This document shows, piece by piece, positions 25,138-35,171 of a stretch of DNA of 64,000 nt (position 1 is its first letter; every line of letters begins with the position of its first letter). Both the position numbers and the translations under genes were made by a program. The notes under the pieces were generated by a model. The model saw only the letters and a list, made by a program, of their open reading frames with translations, was not told the DNA's origin and ran no database searches. The stretch is from a virus: IMG/VR virus record IMGVR_UViG_3300005530_000004, positions 1 to 64,000 of that record; one strand, 5' to 3'.

Positions 25138-26037
25138 ATGGGATATCATTCTGGAAAGTTCGGTGTTATCAACAATGTTCCTGCAATGATTAGCTGGAGC
25201 ATTGAAGATGATTCTGATACAAAAGAAGCTGTTAATTCACAAACTTATTCAATGCCAATGCAGCTTCCCGGTGTAAATCATTGGTCGGGAAGTATTGAAC
25301 AAAACGGTGCAAATCCGGTTGCAGGATTAATGCCTGGAGCCATATTTGCATTTCAAGGATATACTGCACCAGATAATGATACTGCTTCTGGAACTGGGAG
25401 CATATATTCTGGAAATATAATGGTCGAAAGAATGACGTTAGCACTTAATTGGGAAACAGGTGACGTAGAAAAGATTTCTTATGAATTCCAAGGTGCATTA
25501 GGTTTAACTTTTGCTACTGGACAAGCAGCATTAACAGATGTTACTACGCCAAATTATTACGGAACAAAACAATTACCTACACCGCAAGTTGCAGTAGCAA
25601 ATGCAGCTGGAAGTTGGATTCCGGGATCTTTTGTTGCTTGGCCAAATGTTTCGCAATTATCTATATCTATTTCAAATGAAGTTCAATCAGTAGTCAATTC
25701 ATCTACTGGTGGAAATACAGATAAAAAAGCTGGTCCTTGGAAAATGGAAGTTACTGCGACTGAGCAAGAAATATTGCGAGCATTATTTGAAAAAGATAAT
25801 ATTCTTCATTTAAAGGTGTTCACTAAGCCGGATTCCTCCCAATTTTGGGACATTAAATGGCTGCACGTAAAGAATTTTACCGGCATTCAAATTAGCCGTG
25901 AAAGCGGAGCTATTATTACTAGAAATGTTAGCTTACCTTTCCAAGCTTACGATAATGAAGCTACTCCAATTTTAGGTGCAATAACTTTACCTGGCGCCGG
26001 TAGTGATTGGTGGCCATCTGTTGCTGGTGGTGCGTAA
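25138..26037 (+). CDS. Major tail (tube) protein
   Basis: 299 aa, beta-rich, starting MGYHSGKFGVINNVPAMISW. The middle (RMTLALNWETGDVEKISYEF) and the C-terminal half (LSISISNEVQSVVNS, MEVTATEQEILRALFEKDN, RNVSLPFQAY) are typical of siphovirus/myovirus tube proteins with an inner-barrel strand pattern. Located between tail terminator and tail chaperone-tape measure. Good ribosome site (TAGGAGATTG). Confidence 0.75.
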   Translation: MGYHSGKFGVINNVPAMISWSIEDDSDTKEAVNSQTYSMPMQLPGVNHWSGSIEQNGANPVAGLMPGAIFAFQGYTAPDNDTASGTGSIYSGNIMVERMTLALNWETGDVEKISYEFQGALGLTFATGQAALTDVTTPNYYGTKQLPTPQVAVANAAGSWIPGSFVAWPNVSQLSISISNEVQSVVNSSTGGNTDKKAGPWKMEVTATEQEILRALFEKDNILHLKVFTKPDSSQFWDIKWLHVKNFTGIQISRESGAIITRNVSLPFQAYDNEATPILGAITLPGAGSDWWPSVAGGA

Positions 26038-26082
26038 TATTTTCACGTATTTCTTTTTCAACCTTTAAGTAGATAACTTAAT

Positions 26083-26780
26083 ATGGATAGTGCAAATATA
26101 AATGATTCAACTATAACTGGTGCTGCTAGGCCACTTATATTTGCAGATGGAACGCAAATACTTCTTAGTCCATTAGGCGATAAAGATGTAACAGAATTAG
26201 ATAATTGGGTTAAAGCCAAATATCTACATGATGCACGCTCAACCATTCCAGAAAATGCAACAGAAGAACAAAAGGATCGTATAGAAAGAATTGCGCAACA
26301 AACTGCAACAACTTTATGTTGGTGGATGGGGCACGGCGCATCTATTATGGCAAGCATAGATGGAATGACACAAGTCATTTATCAATCTGCCAAAAAGAAT
26401 AATCCTAATATTACTTACGATGAAATTCACTCTAAATTATTTGTCCACGAAAATTTAGATTTGGCAAATGAGGCAATTTCTAAGACAAATAACTTAAACA
26501 CTGAATTGAAAAAAAAGAAGGTGGCAGTACAAGTAAAATATCTGAAGAAAAAAGGTTCAAGATAAAAAAGAGGAGATATAGAACATTAGCTAAATTATAT
26601 GGATGGACATTTGATGTAATAGCAAATATGACAGAGGAACAGCAAGACATAGCTTTAGAGGAAGACAAAGAAGAGGAAGGTTCTAACAACACTGACCCAA
26701 ATATTTTATCATTCAAAGATGATAGAGAATATCAAGCATATTTAGCTAATATATCTAATTCAAATGCCAATAAAAGATAA
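26083..26780 (+). CDS. Tail assembly chaperone, with -1 frameshift long product
   Basis: Frame 0 gives 160 aa ending at 26565. At 26511-26517 the sequence A AAA AAG in frame is the canonical -1 slippery heptamer. Slipping there yields a frame that stays open to TAA at 26778-26780, adding KRYRTL-type basic residues, LAKLYGWTFDVIANMTEE and an acidic end (EDKEEEGSNN). This is the gpG/gpGT arrangement known from lambda and most siphoviruses: short and long chaperones that coat the tape measure during tail assembly. The long form's end overlaps the tape measure ATG at 26764 by 17 nt, as is common. Confidence 0.85.
26511..26517 (+). promoter_or_regulatory. -1 programmed ribosomal frameshift site
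   Basis: Heptamer A_AAA_AAG read in the frame of the 160-aa chaperone, directly followed by AAGGTGGCAG. The same heptamer drives E. coli dnaX frameshifting. No strong downstream pseudoknot was identified by eye. Confidence 0.8.
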
Positions 26781-29313
26781 AAACAAAGTCCAGATAGATA
26801 TAACTGGTAATGAGGCACAACTTAATGAATCTTTAAAAGATTCAGAAAGTGTTATTGCCAGTTTTGGAAAAAAGATTACTAGCTCTTTTAGTAAAATAAT
26901 TTCTATATCTAATGATTTAAAAAATGGAGTTGTTGATACTTTTACTAGAGGGTCACAAGCAGTAATAGATTTCACTAATAACCTAAAAGATTCATCTATC
27001 GCTGCTGGTTCTCTTAGAAGTGTTTGGCAAAGAACACAATCATATTTAGCAAACTATATATTAGATGTACGAGAAGTAATAATCTTACATAAAGATTTAG
27101 CAAAGGTAAATCAATTAGTTGATAAGTCTACAGGATACTCCACCAAATCTCTGCAAATATATGCTGAACATTTAGAAAAGATAACAAAATTCTCCGCTGA
27201 GACTACAAAAAGTGCAATGCAATTAATAATGCACTTTCGTAATATTCACGGAGACGACTTCCTTGCAGCAACTCGCGCAGCACAAGATTTAGCCACTGAA
27301 TTGCGAACAGATTTAAATTCTGCTGCGCAATTAGTTGGAGAATCTTTAAATGATCCAGTAGCAGCCTTGCAGAAATTGGCTTCTGCAAACATATTCTTTA
27401 CTGAAAGCGAAGAAAAAGCTGTTAAAAGAGCTATGGAGGCTAATAATGTATTATTAGCCCAAAATTTAATACTAGGAAAATTAAATAAATCTTTTGGTGG
27501 TGCTGCAAAAGCTGCTGGTGATACATTCTATGGGAAGCTGGATAGACTTAAAAATGTATTGCATACTATAGGAACTAAAATAGGTGAGACTGTATATAAT
27601 AGATTTAATCAAATATTTAATGAGATGTATAAGGGTAGTAGAATATTTGATACAATAATACAAAAAATAACTGACTGGGGCAATATAACTATAGCAACTA
27701 TTGACACCTTACTACCTAAAATATTTGATTTTATTGGTAGTTTTAAACTCAATTTCGAAATAATATATGACTGGTTGATAGATGCAACGATAAATACTTT
27801 TACTGTTGTCCAAACTATTATTTCTCATGCTAGTGAAATAATACATGAATTAAATCTGTTTCTTTTCTCATCTTTTTCTAAGATATGGTCAGGTATTGCA
27901 GAAATATTTACTGTGATACTACCTAAATCATATCAATACATGGCAGAGGTATTTTCTAATGTTATAAACAATATAATAAAAGGCGCAGAATCATTTTGGT
28001 ACAAAATGAAATTGTTTTCTATTGTTGCTTTTAATAATATATCATTGGAGATAGTGAAGTTCTTTATAAAAGTTGAAAAATGGCTAATTCAATTAGGGTC
28101 AATGTTAATTCCTTGGGTTCGTTCTTTATCAATACCTTTAAGACTTTTATTTGGTGTTACACTTAGTGATATACTAAATAAAGCAGAAAAGGCATTAGAT
28201 GATTTCGTTGATAAATCAAAACAAGCATACCCAGAATTATTTTCAGGATATAATTTTGAGAACCCGTTCAAAAATGTTGATATTCCTGATTTTAGTGAGT
28301 CTGTTGATGATATAAAAGCCAGTATGAATTTGACAACTGAATGGGGTAAGTTATTAGATAATATATCTAATAATTTTGGTGATGAATTTAAAGATAATGT
28401 TGAAAAGAATAAAAAACAATTTAATTCACTAATAAATGATATTAAAAATAAGGCAAAAGGACAAAAACTTCTCGAAGACCCTAGACTTAAAATAGAACAA
28501 GATAGACGTAAAGATGATTTGAAAAAAGAAAAAGGTTTTGTGTCTAAAATGGTTTCTGGCTTAGAGGAGTTTTGGTATAAAGGTGCCAGCGAACAATCTA
28601 AAAATACGTCTGCTATTAAAGAAAATACAGCAGCTCTTAAGAATGAAAAGAAAAAAACTCCAGCCGAGCTAAAAAAAGAAAATGTAGAGAAAAAAGAAAA
28701 TAAAGCAAAGAATGCAGATGAAGATAAGGCTGCAAAACGTCGAGAGCAACAAGAAAAGAGGTTTAATTATCTACGTAAGCAAGGGAGAGTAAAAGAGGTT
28801 TTATCCGAAGAAGAAACCCAGAAAAAAGAAAATGAAAAACTAGATCGCACTCATGCCATGCAAGTAAGACTTCATGGAATGAGTGACAAAGAAATAAAAG
28901 AATTAAATGAGCTTTCAGATAAAGCTCGTGATGGCAATGCGTCTACTAATGAAATAGATAGAATGTTTGAATTAAACCAGAAAGAGATGGATAGAGCAGA
29001 GAAGATTTCTAGGATGAAGAAGAAAAGTGAATCTGGACGTGAGGAACTTATAGCCAGGGCTAAGCAAAATAGAGAGCGTCAAGAATTATTATCTGGTATG
29101 GGAAGCAAAACTAATAATTTTGCTATTGATAAAAATACAAAAGCATCTAAAGCTAGTGCAAGCAATAGGGGCGATTCTAAAAAAGAATTGTCGCAAGATA
29201 ATGTTAAAGTAGCAATGAGAGATGCTAATAGAGATTTGATATCTGAATTAAGACAAGTTACTAAGAATACAAAAGAAGCTGCCGATAATTTAAAGAAAAT
29301 TGGATCAGCCTGA
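26764..29313 (+). CDS. Tail tape measure protein
   Basis: 849 aa, the largest gene of the tail module. N-terminal conserved region ~100-270 (TKSAMQLIMHFRNIHGDDFL, LATELRTDLNSAAQLVGESL, AALQKLASANIFFTESEEKA, FYGKLDRLKNVLHTIGTKIG) matches tape-measure N-terminal domains. Several hydrophobic helices at ~330-480, then a long charged coiled-coil C-terminus (KKTPAELKKENVEKK). At about 1.5 angstrom per residue this would set a tail near 125 nm. Confidence 0.9.
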   Translation: MPIKDKNKVQIDITGNEAQLNESLKDSESVIASFGKKITSSFSKIISISNDLKNGVVDTFTRGSQAVIDFTNNLKDSSIAAGSLRSVWQRTQSYLANYILDVREVIILHKDLAKVNQLVDKSTGYSTKSLQIYAEHLEKITKFSAETTKSAMQLIMHFRNIHGDDFLAATRAAQDLATELRTDLNSAAQLVGESLNDPVAALQKLASANIFFTESEEKAVKRAMEANNVLLAQNLILGKLNKSFGGAAKAAGDTFYGKLDRLKNVLHTIGTKIGETVYNRFNQIFNEMYKGSRIFDTIIQKITDWGNITIATIDTLLPKIFDFIGSFKLNFEIIYDWLIDATINTFTVVQTIISHASEIIHELNLFLFSSFSKIWSGIAEIFTVILPKSYQYMAEVFSNVINNIIKGAESFWYKMKLFSIVAFNNISLEIVKFFIKVEKWLIQLGSMLIPWVRSLSIPLRLLFGVTLSDILNKAEKALDDFVDKSKQAYPELFSGYNFENPFKNVDIPDFSESVDDIKASMNLTTEWGKLLDNISNNFGDEFKDNVEKNKKQFNSLINDIKNKAKGQKLLEDPRLKIEQDRRKDDLKKEKGFVSKMVSGLEEFWYKGASEQSKNTSAIKENTAALKNEKKKTPAELKKENVEKKENKAKNADEDKAAKRREQQEKRFNYLRKQGRVKEVLSEEETQKKENEKLDRTHAMQVRLHGMSDKEIKELNELSDKARDGNASTNEIDRMFELNQKEMDRAEKISRMKKKSESGREELIARAKQNRERQELLSGMGSKTNNFAIDKNTKASKASASNRGDSKKELSQDNVKVAMRDANRDLISELRQVTKNTKEAADNLKKIGSA

Positions 29314-29314
29314 T

Positions 29315-30115
29315 ATGTACAGCATAATCCCATGCGCTGAAAAGCATGACAGTTTAGAAGAAAATTTTTCTATACTTGAAGCTCCAGAAGCTAGAGTCAC
29401 TTTACAATGTGCATATGCAGATAGATATGCTTTGGTTTCTGATTTATTATTAAATCGTAGACCGTGGCCGTATTATACTGCGCCGTTCATGCCATTGGCC
29501 ACAACTTGCAGTATTACAAATATTCCAGGAAAATATACTACTGATGCTACAAAGCAAGCAATATTTTATGAAACAAGTGAAGTTACTGTAAATTACACAA
29601 GTAAATTTCAAGATTTATATTCTGAAGAAATAGAGCCAACATCTGAATTTCAAACTATAGACAATAAGTTATTTAGATGGGTAAGTGGTGGACCGTTATC
29701 GGAAGATACAGAAGTAGGGTTTCTACGCAGAGGTTTAATGTTATCTAAAACATATTTTGATGTTTTAGATCCTTTACCAGACTTTCTAATAAGTTATGTA
29801 GGATTTGTAAATTCTGATACTGTTGTAAATTCAATGGGATTTGTATTTACACCAGAAACATTACTTTTTGTGCCGCCGCATTTATCAAGAACTGTAAGAT
29901 TTGATTCTACAAATGCTTGGCAAGTAGGTACAAAATTTATGTATAAAAGACCATTTCCATCTGACGACCCAAATCCAGGATGGAATACATTTTGGAACCC
30001 AAGCACACAATTGCATGAAAGAATGGTTGTAAAAGAAAATATGTTTGGTTTTGGTACACCATCAGAACCATATTATCAATATCCATTAGCACCGTTTACA
30101 AGTGTATTTTTCTAA
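29315..30115 (+). CDS. Tail tip/distal tail protein
   Basis: 266 aa from ATG 29315, two bases after the tape measure stop (TTG 29300 is an overlapping alternative). Beta-rich (VTLQCAYADRYALVSDLLL, SEVTVNYTSKFQDLYSE). Position right after the tape measure is where distal tail or baseplate hub proteins are encoded. Family not recognised. Confidence 0.6.
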   Translation: MYSIIPCAEKHDSLEENFSILEAPEARVTLQCAYADRYALVSDLLLNRRPWPYYTAPFMPLATTCSITNIPGKYTTDATKQAIFYETSEVTVNYTSKFQDLYSEEIEPTSEFQTIDNKLFRWVSGGPLSEDTEVGFLRRGLMLSKTYFDVLDPLPDFLISYVGFVNSDTVVNSMGFVFTPETLLFVPPHLSRTVRFDSTNAWQVGTKFMYKRPFPSDDPNPGWNTFWNPSTQLHERMVVKENMFGFGTPSEPYYQYPLAPFTSVFF

Positions 30116-30153
30116 ACTGGTGTATTTTTCTAAGCAGATAAGCAGATAAATTT
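30108..30153 (+). repeat. Short tandem duplication across a stop codon
   Basis: GTGTATTTTTCTAA occurs twice (about 30101-30114 and 30120-30133), the first copy containing the stop of the tail gene; AGCAGATA is also doubled just after. A recent local duplication. Confidence 0.55.
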
Positions 30154-31872
30154 ATGCCTCTTGCAGAAGACCTAAAAAAACTGTCTGGTCAAAATAAAAA
30201 TAATTACATAAAGACAGAGACATTCAATGCGATAGTAGATGCTTTAAAAGAAAATACATTAAATCAACCCGGATATGGATATTCAGGAAATAAAGCTGCC
30301 ACCAGACAAAAGTCTAAAGGTAGAAGCTATTTCTTTTTTACTGCCGATGAAAGTCTACCTTTTAGAAGTATATTTGGAGCAGGGGAATTTTTTGAGTTCA
30401 ATGATCCACCTATAATAAATGCAATAAATATAGGTGATTATGGTATCACATTTAATTTATTTACAAATATTCTACCATTTAATTTAACCGATATATATGG
30501 ATTATGCAGGCCAATAGGCTATTATGAACCAGTATTATTAAATGTAACTGATGAAGAACATTTTCCTACTGTTGGAATGCCTTGCGGGCCAGATAGAAAC
30601 CCTGAACAATGGGGAATATCTGCTGCGTCTTTCGGTTTAATTTGTATTTCTCCGCCAGGAGTTGATCCTGATAATGAAAATAATGTTTGGTGTGTAAGAA
30701 CAAATGATCCTGCAAGCGTGATAGGGACAATATTTGAAACAGACGTTCCTGCTTTTGATCCAGCATCCGATCTTCTTGGTCAAGGAAGCATAATATTACA
30801 ATATAGAAATAGTTCAGGACAACTAGAAAATGCCACTGGACCTGATGGTGAACAATTAACTCTTCCTGTTTACAATGCTTCTGCAAGCTCTGTATTCAAA
30901 GCAAATACGCTCGTTAAATGTATTTGCGTAATAGGTGTTGGATTAGTAATAATTGATTCTAGCAACCTTGTTTGGGGTAGAGCAGATGATAACATACCAC
31001 ATTTTTCATCTGGAAAAGTAAATGTATATAGAGGAATTCCTGGAAATGAATCATTAGATGGGGAAGCAACACCATATATGTCTTTTAACCACCTTGCAGA
31101 AGTGGTTAAAGATGAATGGTGTTTTTTAACATCTACTGGAGATAAAAACATACCATATTATATTGTTCAAAACGAATATAATGGTATGGTGCTTGGTAAA
31201 ATAAATACAGATGCTAGGGCACCAGATGATGTTTCTTCCGAAACAGTAAATATTTATGGTGGACAACCGGGAGCAGAAGTAAGTTTTTCTACAAGTGTTA
31301 AAGCAAGACTTAAAAATATATTTGGTGCGATAACAAAAAATTCTTGGACAATATCAACTTTTCTTGGCCCTGATGCAGAAGCAAATCATGGTGGATGGTA
31401 TATAACTGCAGCGCAGCGTGGTAATCTTTATACCGGAAAAATAAAAACTGGTCAAGCAGATCAGTCAACTCAATGGCTAAATGTTGGAACTAAAATAAAA
31501 GTAAGATTATATACTGGAGACAAAAATCAAACAGATTCAGGATTAGATGTTGATGCTTTAGTTTGGTTTGCACCATTATTAGAAAATGAATGGGTGCAAT
31601 TAGAATGGAACGGAGATATATTTGTAATAACTAAAGCAGAACTAGATGGTGGATTTTATGCTAAAGTAGTATTTGACATAGAAAAACAAGGAGTTGGATA
31701 TATTAATGTTACACAAGCAACAATAAGTCAAGGGCAAGGGGTTGGTCATGGTACTTCTGTAAACGTAGATGGATTACAAGTATTTTCTGCTTTAGGTAAA
31801 GTAAAAACCGATAAATTAGTGTGGATAAGTAGAAATAGTTGTGGATTCTTTTTAATCTCTTCTGAATGCTAA
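30154..31872 (+). CDS. Tail fibre/tip structural protein
   Basis: 572 aa. Helical N-terminus (LAEDLKKLSGQNKNNYIKTE) followed by long beta-rich, Gly/Asn/Asp-rich regions with repeated motifs of the kind VNVYRGIPGNE and VNIYGGQPGAE, suggesting two related modules around residues 290 and 365. No enzymatic motif seen. Likely the receptor-binding end of the tail. Confidence 0.6.
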   Translation: MPLAEDLKKLSGQNKNNYIKTETFNAIVDALKENTLNQPGYGYSGNKAATRQKSKGRSYFFFTADESLPFRSIFGAGEFFEFNDPPIINAINIGDYGITFNLFTNILPFNLTDIYGLCRPIGYYEPVLLNVTDEEHFPTVGMPCGPDRNPEQWGISAASFGLICISPPGVDPDNENNVWCVRTNDPASVIGTIFETDVPAFDPASDLLGQGSIILQYRNSSGQLENATGPDGEQLTLPVYNASASSVFKANTLVKCICVIGVGLVIIDSSNLVWGRADDNIPHFSSGKVNVYRGIPGNESLDGEATPYMSFNHLAEVVKDEWCFLTSTGDKNIPYYIVQNEYNGMVLGKINTDARAPDDVSSETVNIYGGQPGAEVSFSTSVKARLKNIFGAITKNSWTISTFLGPDAEANHGGWYITAAQRGNLYTGKIKTGQADQSTQWLNVGTKIKVRLYTGDKNQTDSGLDVDALVWFAPLLENEWVQLEWNGDIFVITKAELDGGFYAKVVFDIEKQGVGYINVTQATISQGQGVGHGTSVNVDGLQVFSALGKVKTDKLVWISRNSCGFFLISSEC

Positions 31873-31884
31873 AATATAAATAAA

Positions 31885-32367
31885 ATGGGAATACGCTTTT
31901 CTCCAGGATGTGAATGTTGTTATTCATACGTGGCATATGTTAAAGGTATAAATATATTTGGTGGAACAATAACTTTCGGTATTGCTGGGTTTATTCCTCT
32001 TGAATTTGTGTTTGTGACGGGCAATGGAACGTATGGGGTACTAGTTAGTAACGAAGATTTATCTTTTGACGTAGCGACAAACCCTGTATTTACTCCAAAT
32101 AATCTCGGGTTGCCAATAATTGCACCAAATCAGGTACAAATAAAAGGATATAATCAATTTCTTCCATCATTGGATACTCCTGGAACATATAAATTAGTTT
32201 TTGGTGGGACTATTGGATTTACTGCCACTGTAGATTTTGGACTATATCTTTTGAGCGGAAGTCGTGGCTCGTGGAATATTATCGGACATAAAATAAAAAC
32301 AGTTACAGATGTCTATGAAAATATGAACGCAACATTCAATATTGATGCAAACGGTGTGATAACTTAG
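31885..32367 (+). CDS. Small tail-module protein with CxCC motif
   Basis: 160 aa starting MGIRFSPGCECCYSYVAYV, then a Gly/Thr/Val beta-sandwich-like body. The C-x-C-C at 9-12 could bind metal or form disulfides. Last gene of the virion operon. Role unknown. Confidence 0.5.
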   Translation: MGIRFSPGCECCYSYVAYVKGINIFGGTITFGIAGFIPLEFVFVTGNGTYGVLVSNEDLSFDVATNPVFTPNNLGLPIIAPNQVQIKGYNQFLPSLDTPGTYKLVFGGTIGFTATVDFGLYLLSGSRGSWNIIGHKIKTVTDVYENMNATFNIDANGVIT

Positions 32368-32722
32368 TACAATAATTTAATTATTAAAATGCCAATAAAT
32401 AATAATTATTTAGCTCCTACTGTCCATCCGTCCACCTATCGCCGTCGTCGCCTAGGACGTTCGCCTAGGCGTCGATCCGATGGACACCTAACCATCGGCC
32501 CTACCTAGACTTAGCTCGCCTATTGACGCCGTAGGGACTGACAGTATATACTGTCAGTCCGCCGAGCCATGCGGACTGCCCCCTAGGCCGACCAGCACAG
32601 CGCAGCAAGGCAAAACAATAAATATCTAACAATAAAATAACCTTCTCAACTCTTTTCTCTCGATTTCCCCATTGCTTCTTTTTCACCGCAGAAATATCTA
32701 ATAAATTTTCTGCCACAATAAA
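32368..32722 (+). other. GC-rich palindromic spacer between virion and replication modules
   Basis: 355 bp. A nested stem: TGTCCATC 32421-32428 with GATGGACA 32479-32486, enclosing CGCCTAGG 32449-32456 with CCTAGGCG 32464-32471. Then a perfect 26-bp palindrome at 32535-32560. CCTAGG recurs again at ~32582. Base composition is far above the surrounding genes. An ATG at 32389 opens a 39-codon Arg-rich frame through this block, probably not a gene. Ends in CAATAAATATCTAACAATAA and CCACAATAAA before the helicase start. Candidate origin, termination or regulatory site. Confidence 0.6.
32535..32560. repeat. Perfect 26-bp palindrome
   Basis: GGACTGACAGTAT followed by its exact reverse complement ATACTGTCAGTCC. 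It can extrude as a cruciform or serve a dimeric protein; no T-run follows, so a simple intrinsic terminator is unlikely. Confidence 0.85.
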
Positions 32723-34933
32723 ATGATTGAACCACTCTCTGAAAAAACTGCTTTAATTTTTTCTCCGATTGAATTCTTGGAGACTGATCGTTTAGCAATT
32801 TCACTATCCAATAAACCAGATAAAGATGGATATGCAAATTTTGTCGTAAATATCTACGGAGCAACAATCTCCGAAGAAGAGTTTAGATCAAATTATAAAA
32901 ACCATTATTCAAATCAATGGTTGCCGAACGAAAAAACATATCTATATTATGCTCGACCATCGTATGCCGCAATTCACGATTTTCCGTTAAGAATTCCTGA
33001 AAGAAAGAAACTTTCCGATGCTGCAAATTATCGCGGCGAAAGATATGAGTTTGCAGCAACAGATATTACTGCAAGCATCATTTATAAGCTGTGGAAACCA
33101 GAACAACTAGCATTCAAAGATAATGACGCCAAGATTCTATATCAATATTTACTGGCATCATCTGCAAGGATGTCAGAAAATGCTAAGATTTCCGCAAACT
33201 ATAAAACCGTTAAAGAGGAGATGGACAAGGAATTAGAAAAAGTAAAACTAGAAAATCCTGGGCTTGTTAATGGTGAACTTCATAAAGTAAAAGAAGAGTT
33301 GCAAAATAAATATTTTGATAGATTGGTTCCAAAGTCGAATAAACAAGATTCTAAGCCGCTGCAATTCTGCGCGGAACGTCCATTAGCCCCTTATCAACAA
33401 GTTGTTCTTTATTTGAACAATAATAATGAAGGCTTTGGAAGTTTCATGGAGCAAGGGACTGGAAAAACTCCGCCGTCCATTGCAAATATTGATAATCTTG
33501 CCTTAGAAAAATGGGAAAAAGAAGGTAAGATTCTCAAAGTCCTTATTTGCTGCCCAAATAATGTTAGGGCAAATTGGCAAAATGAATTTCAAAATTTCAG
33601 TACAGTAGATGGTCGCGTTACAATTTTGCGCGGCGATGAAATGAATCGCATTAAATGTTTCTTTGAAGCATTTATGCACATTAAAGAAGAAAAGTATACT
33701 GTACTGATTGCTGGATATGATATTGTGCAAAGATTCAGTGCATTATTTGACTTTCCACAATTCATGGATGGCGATGATAAATGGGATGTAGTTATCTGCG
33801 ACGAAGCCCATTATTTCAAAGACCCAAAAACAAAGAGATGGGAAAAAGGTTTAATCAAAGTACGCGACCGCGCAAAAAGAAGATATGTATTAACCGGAAC
33901 TCCGGTTTGCAATAGTGTAAATGATCTTTGGTCGCAATTGGAATTCATCAGAAAAGGTGGAAGTGGTTTTGTTAATTTTAAGAATTTCCAAGACTTCTAT
34001 TCTGTTTATGATGAATTTTCAAGAACTGTAGAATATCAAAACCTTCCGTTCATTCAGGAAAGATTGGCAATGATGTCTTTCTTTATTTCTAAGAAAGAAG
34101 CGCTGCCAGATTTACCTGAAAAGGTTTATGATATTATCGAAGTTGAAATGACAAGTAAGCAAGCTTTGGTTTATCAAAAGATTGAAACCGAACTTCAATA
34201 TAAGATCGAACAAGAGCTTGCAGCGTCTGCTAATTCAGATGGTAAAAATGATGCAATGACTGTCAATAATATTTTGACACAATTGCTTAGACTTGCTCAA
34301 ATTACTTCTGGTTTTATTACATATGATGAAGTGTGCGATTTCGACGGTACAGTAATTAAACCGAAAAGAATTGAAAGGTTTAATGAACAACCTAAAATCG
34401 ACGCTACAATGGAATTGCTTGCAGCAAGAAAGCCGGAAGAGAAAACTTTAATTTGGGCTTGCTTTCAATCAGATATTCATGCTCTGCAAGATGCTGTAGA
34501 ACAAGCTGGTTATAAATATGTAATGTTTTATGGTGAGACAAGCGAATCACAAAGAACAGAGGCAGAATATTTATTTAACCACAATGATGAATACACTGTA
34601 TTTATTGGAAATGCTGCTGCTGGTGGAACTGGATTAAATCTTCTTGGCTATCCGCCACAACATCCAGAAGAATCTGAGTCTAATGTAACAATGGAAATAT
34701 TCTTTTCACAAAATTGGTCAGCAGTTTATCGTGCGCAAGCGGAAGATCGTGCGCATCGTCGCGGAACTAGAACAAATGTAAGAATTGTAGACTTACAAGT
34801 TCCAGCAACTATTGACCAAGAAATTCGCAAAAGAGTAATTGATAAGCGGCAATCAGCTTATGAAATTGCAGACCTAAAAGAAGTGTTGAGAGGAATATTG
34901 AATCCGAATTCTATTGCTGGATTGTTGACATGA
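32723..34933 (+). CDS. SNF2-type DEAH helicase/translocase
   Basis: 736 aa. Walker A GSFMEQGTGKTPPS near 238-251, DEAH box VVICDEAHYFKDP near 356-368, LTGTPVCNSVNDLWSQL (motif III area, ~390), and C-terminal lobe motifs GNAAAGGTGLNLLGY (~629-643) and AQAEDRAHRRGT (~671-682). These are SNF2/SWI2-like helicase motifs. The ~230-residue N-terminal region is specific. Likely remodels DNA-protein complexes or aids replication/recombination; first gene of the replication module, preceded by ACAATAAA and its ATG. Confidence 0.9.
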   Translation: MIEPLSEKTALIFSPIEFLETDRLAISLSNKPDKDGYANFVVNIYGATISEEEFRSNYKNHYSNQWLPNEKTYLYYARPSYAAIHDFPLRIPERKKLSDAANYRGERYEFAATDITASIIYKLWKPEQLAFKDNDAKILYQYLLASSARMSENAKISANYKTVKEEMDKELEKVKLENPGLVNGELHKVKEELQNKYFDRLVPKSNKQDSKPLQFCAERPLAPYQQVVLYLNNNNEGFGSFMEQGTGKTPPSIANIDNLALEKWEKEGKILKVLICCPNNVRANWQNEFQNFSTVDGRVTILRGDEMNRIKCFFEAFMHIKEEKYTVLIAGYDIVQRFSALFDFPQFMDGDDKWDVVICDEAHYFKDPKTKRWEKGLIKVRDRAKRRYVLTGTPVCNSVNDLWSQLEFIRKGGSGFVNFKNFQDFYSVYDEFSRTVEYQNLPFIQERLAMMSFFISKKEALPDLPEKVYDIIEVEMTSKQALVYQKIETELQYKIEQELAASANSDGKNDAMTVNNILTQLLRLAQITSGFITYDEVCDFDGTVIKPKRIERFNEQPKIDATMELLAARKPEEKTLIWACFQSDIHALQDAVEQAGYKYVMFYGETSESQRTEAEYLFNHNDEYTVFIGNAAAGGTGLNLLGYPPQHPEESESNVTMEIFFSQNWSAVYRAQAEDRAHRRGTRTNVRIVDLQVPATIDQEIRKRVIDKRQSAYEIADLKEVLRGILNPNSIAGLLT

Positions 34934-35166
34934 ATAAAACACCATTCTTGAAATTTATACTGGATGGTACTAGTGAAAGTGGTAAAACAAATAGATACCA
35001 TGTTTATTCAAATATAAACAGTTCTTTTCTTGGAACAATTAAATGGTATTCTAATTGGCGAAGATATATATTTTGTTCTGATATGGGTACTGTATTTGAT
35101 GCAACTTGCTTAGATGAAATATCGGATTTCCTAAAGAAATTGATGTGTGAAAGAAATAAGAGATAA
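34930..35166 (+). CDS. Hypothetical phage protein, 78 aa
   Basis: ATGA overlap with the helicase stop. SESGKTNRYHVYSN, LGTIKWYSNWRRYIFC and CLDEISDFLKKL form a compact pattern I have seen in small phage proteins of unknown role. Not a P-loop despite SGKT (too short, no Walker B). Confidence 0.6.
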   Translation: MNKTPFLKFILDGTSESGKTNRYHVYSNINSSFLGTIKWYSNWRRYIFCSDMGTVFDATCLDEISDFLKKLMCERNKR

Positions 35167-35171
35167 ATAAA

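Noticed and set aside
34930-35166. Small ATPase because of SGKT
   Set aside because: 78 aa, no Gly-rich P-loop context and no Walker B.
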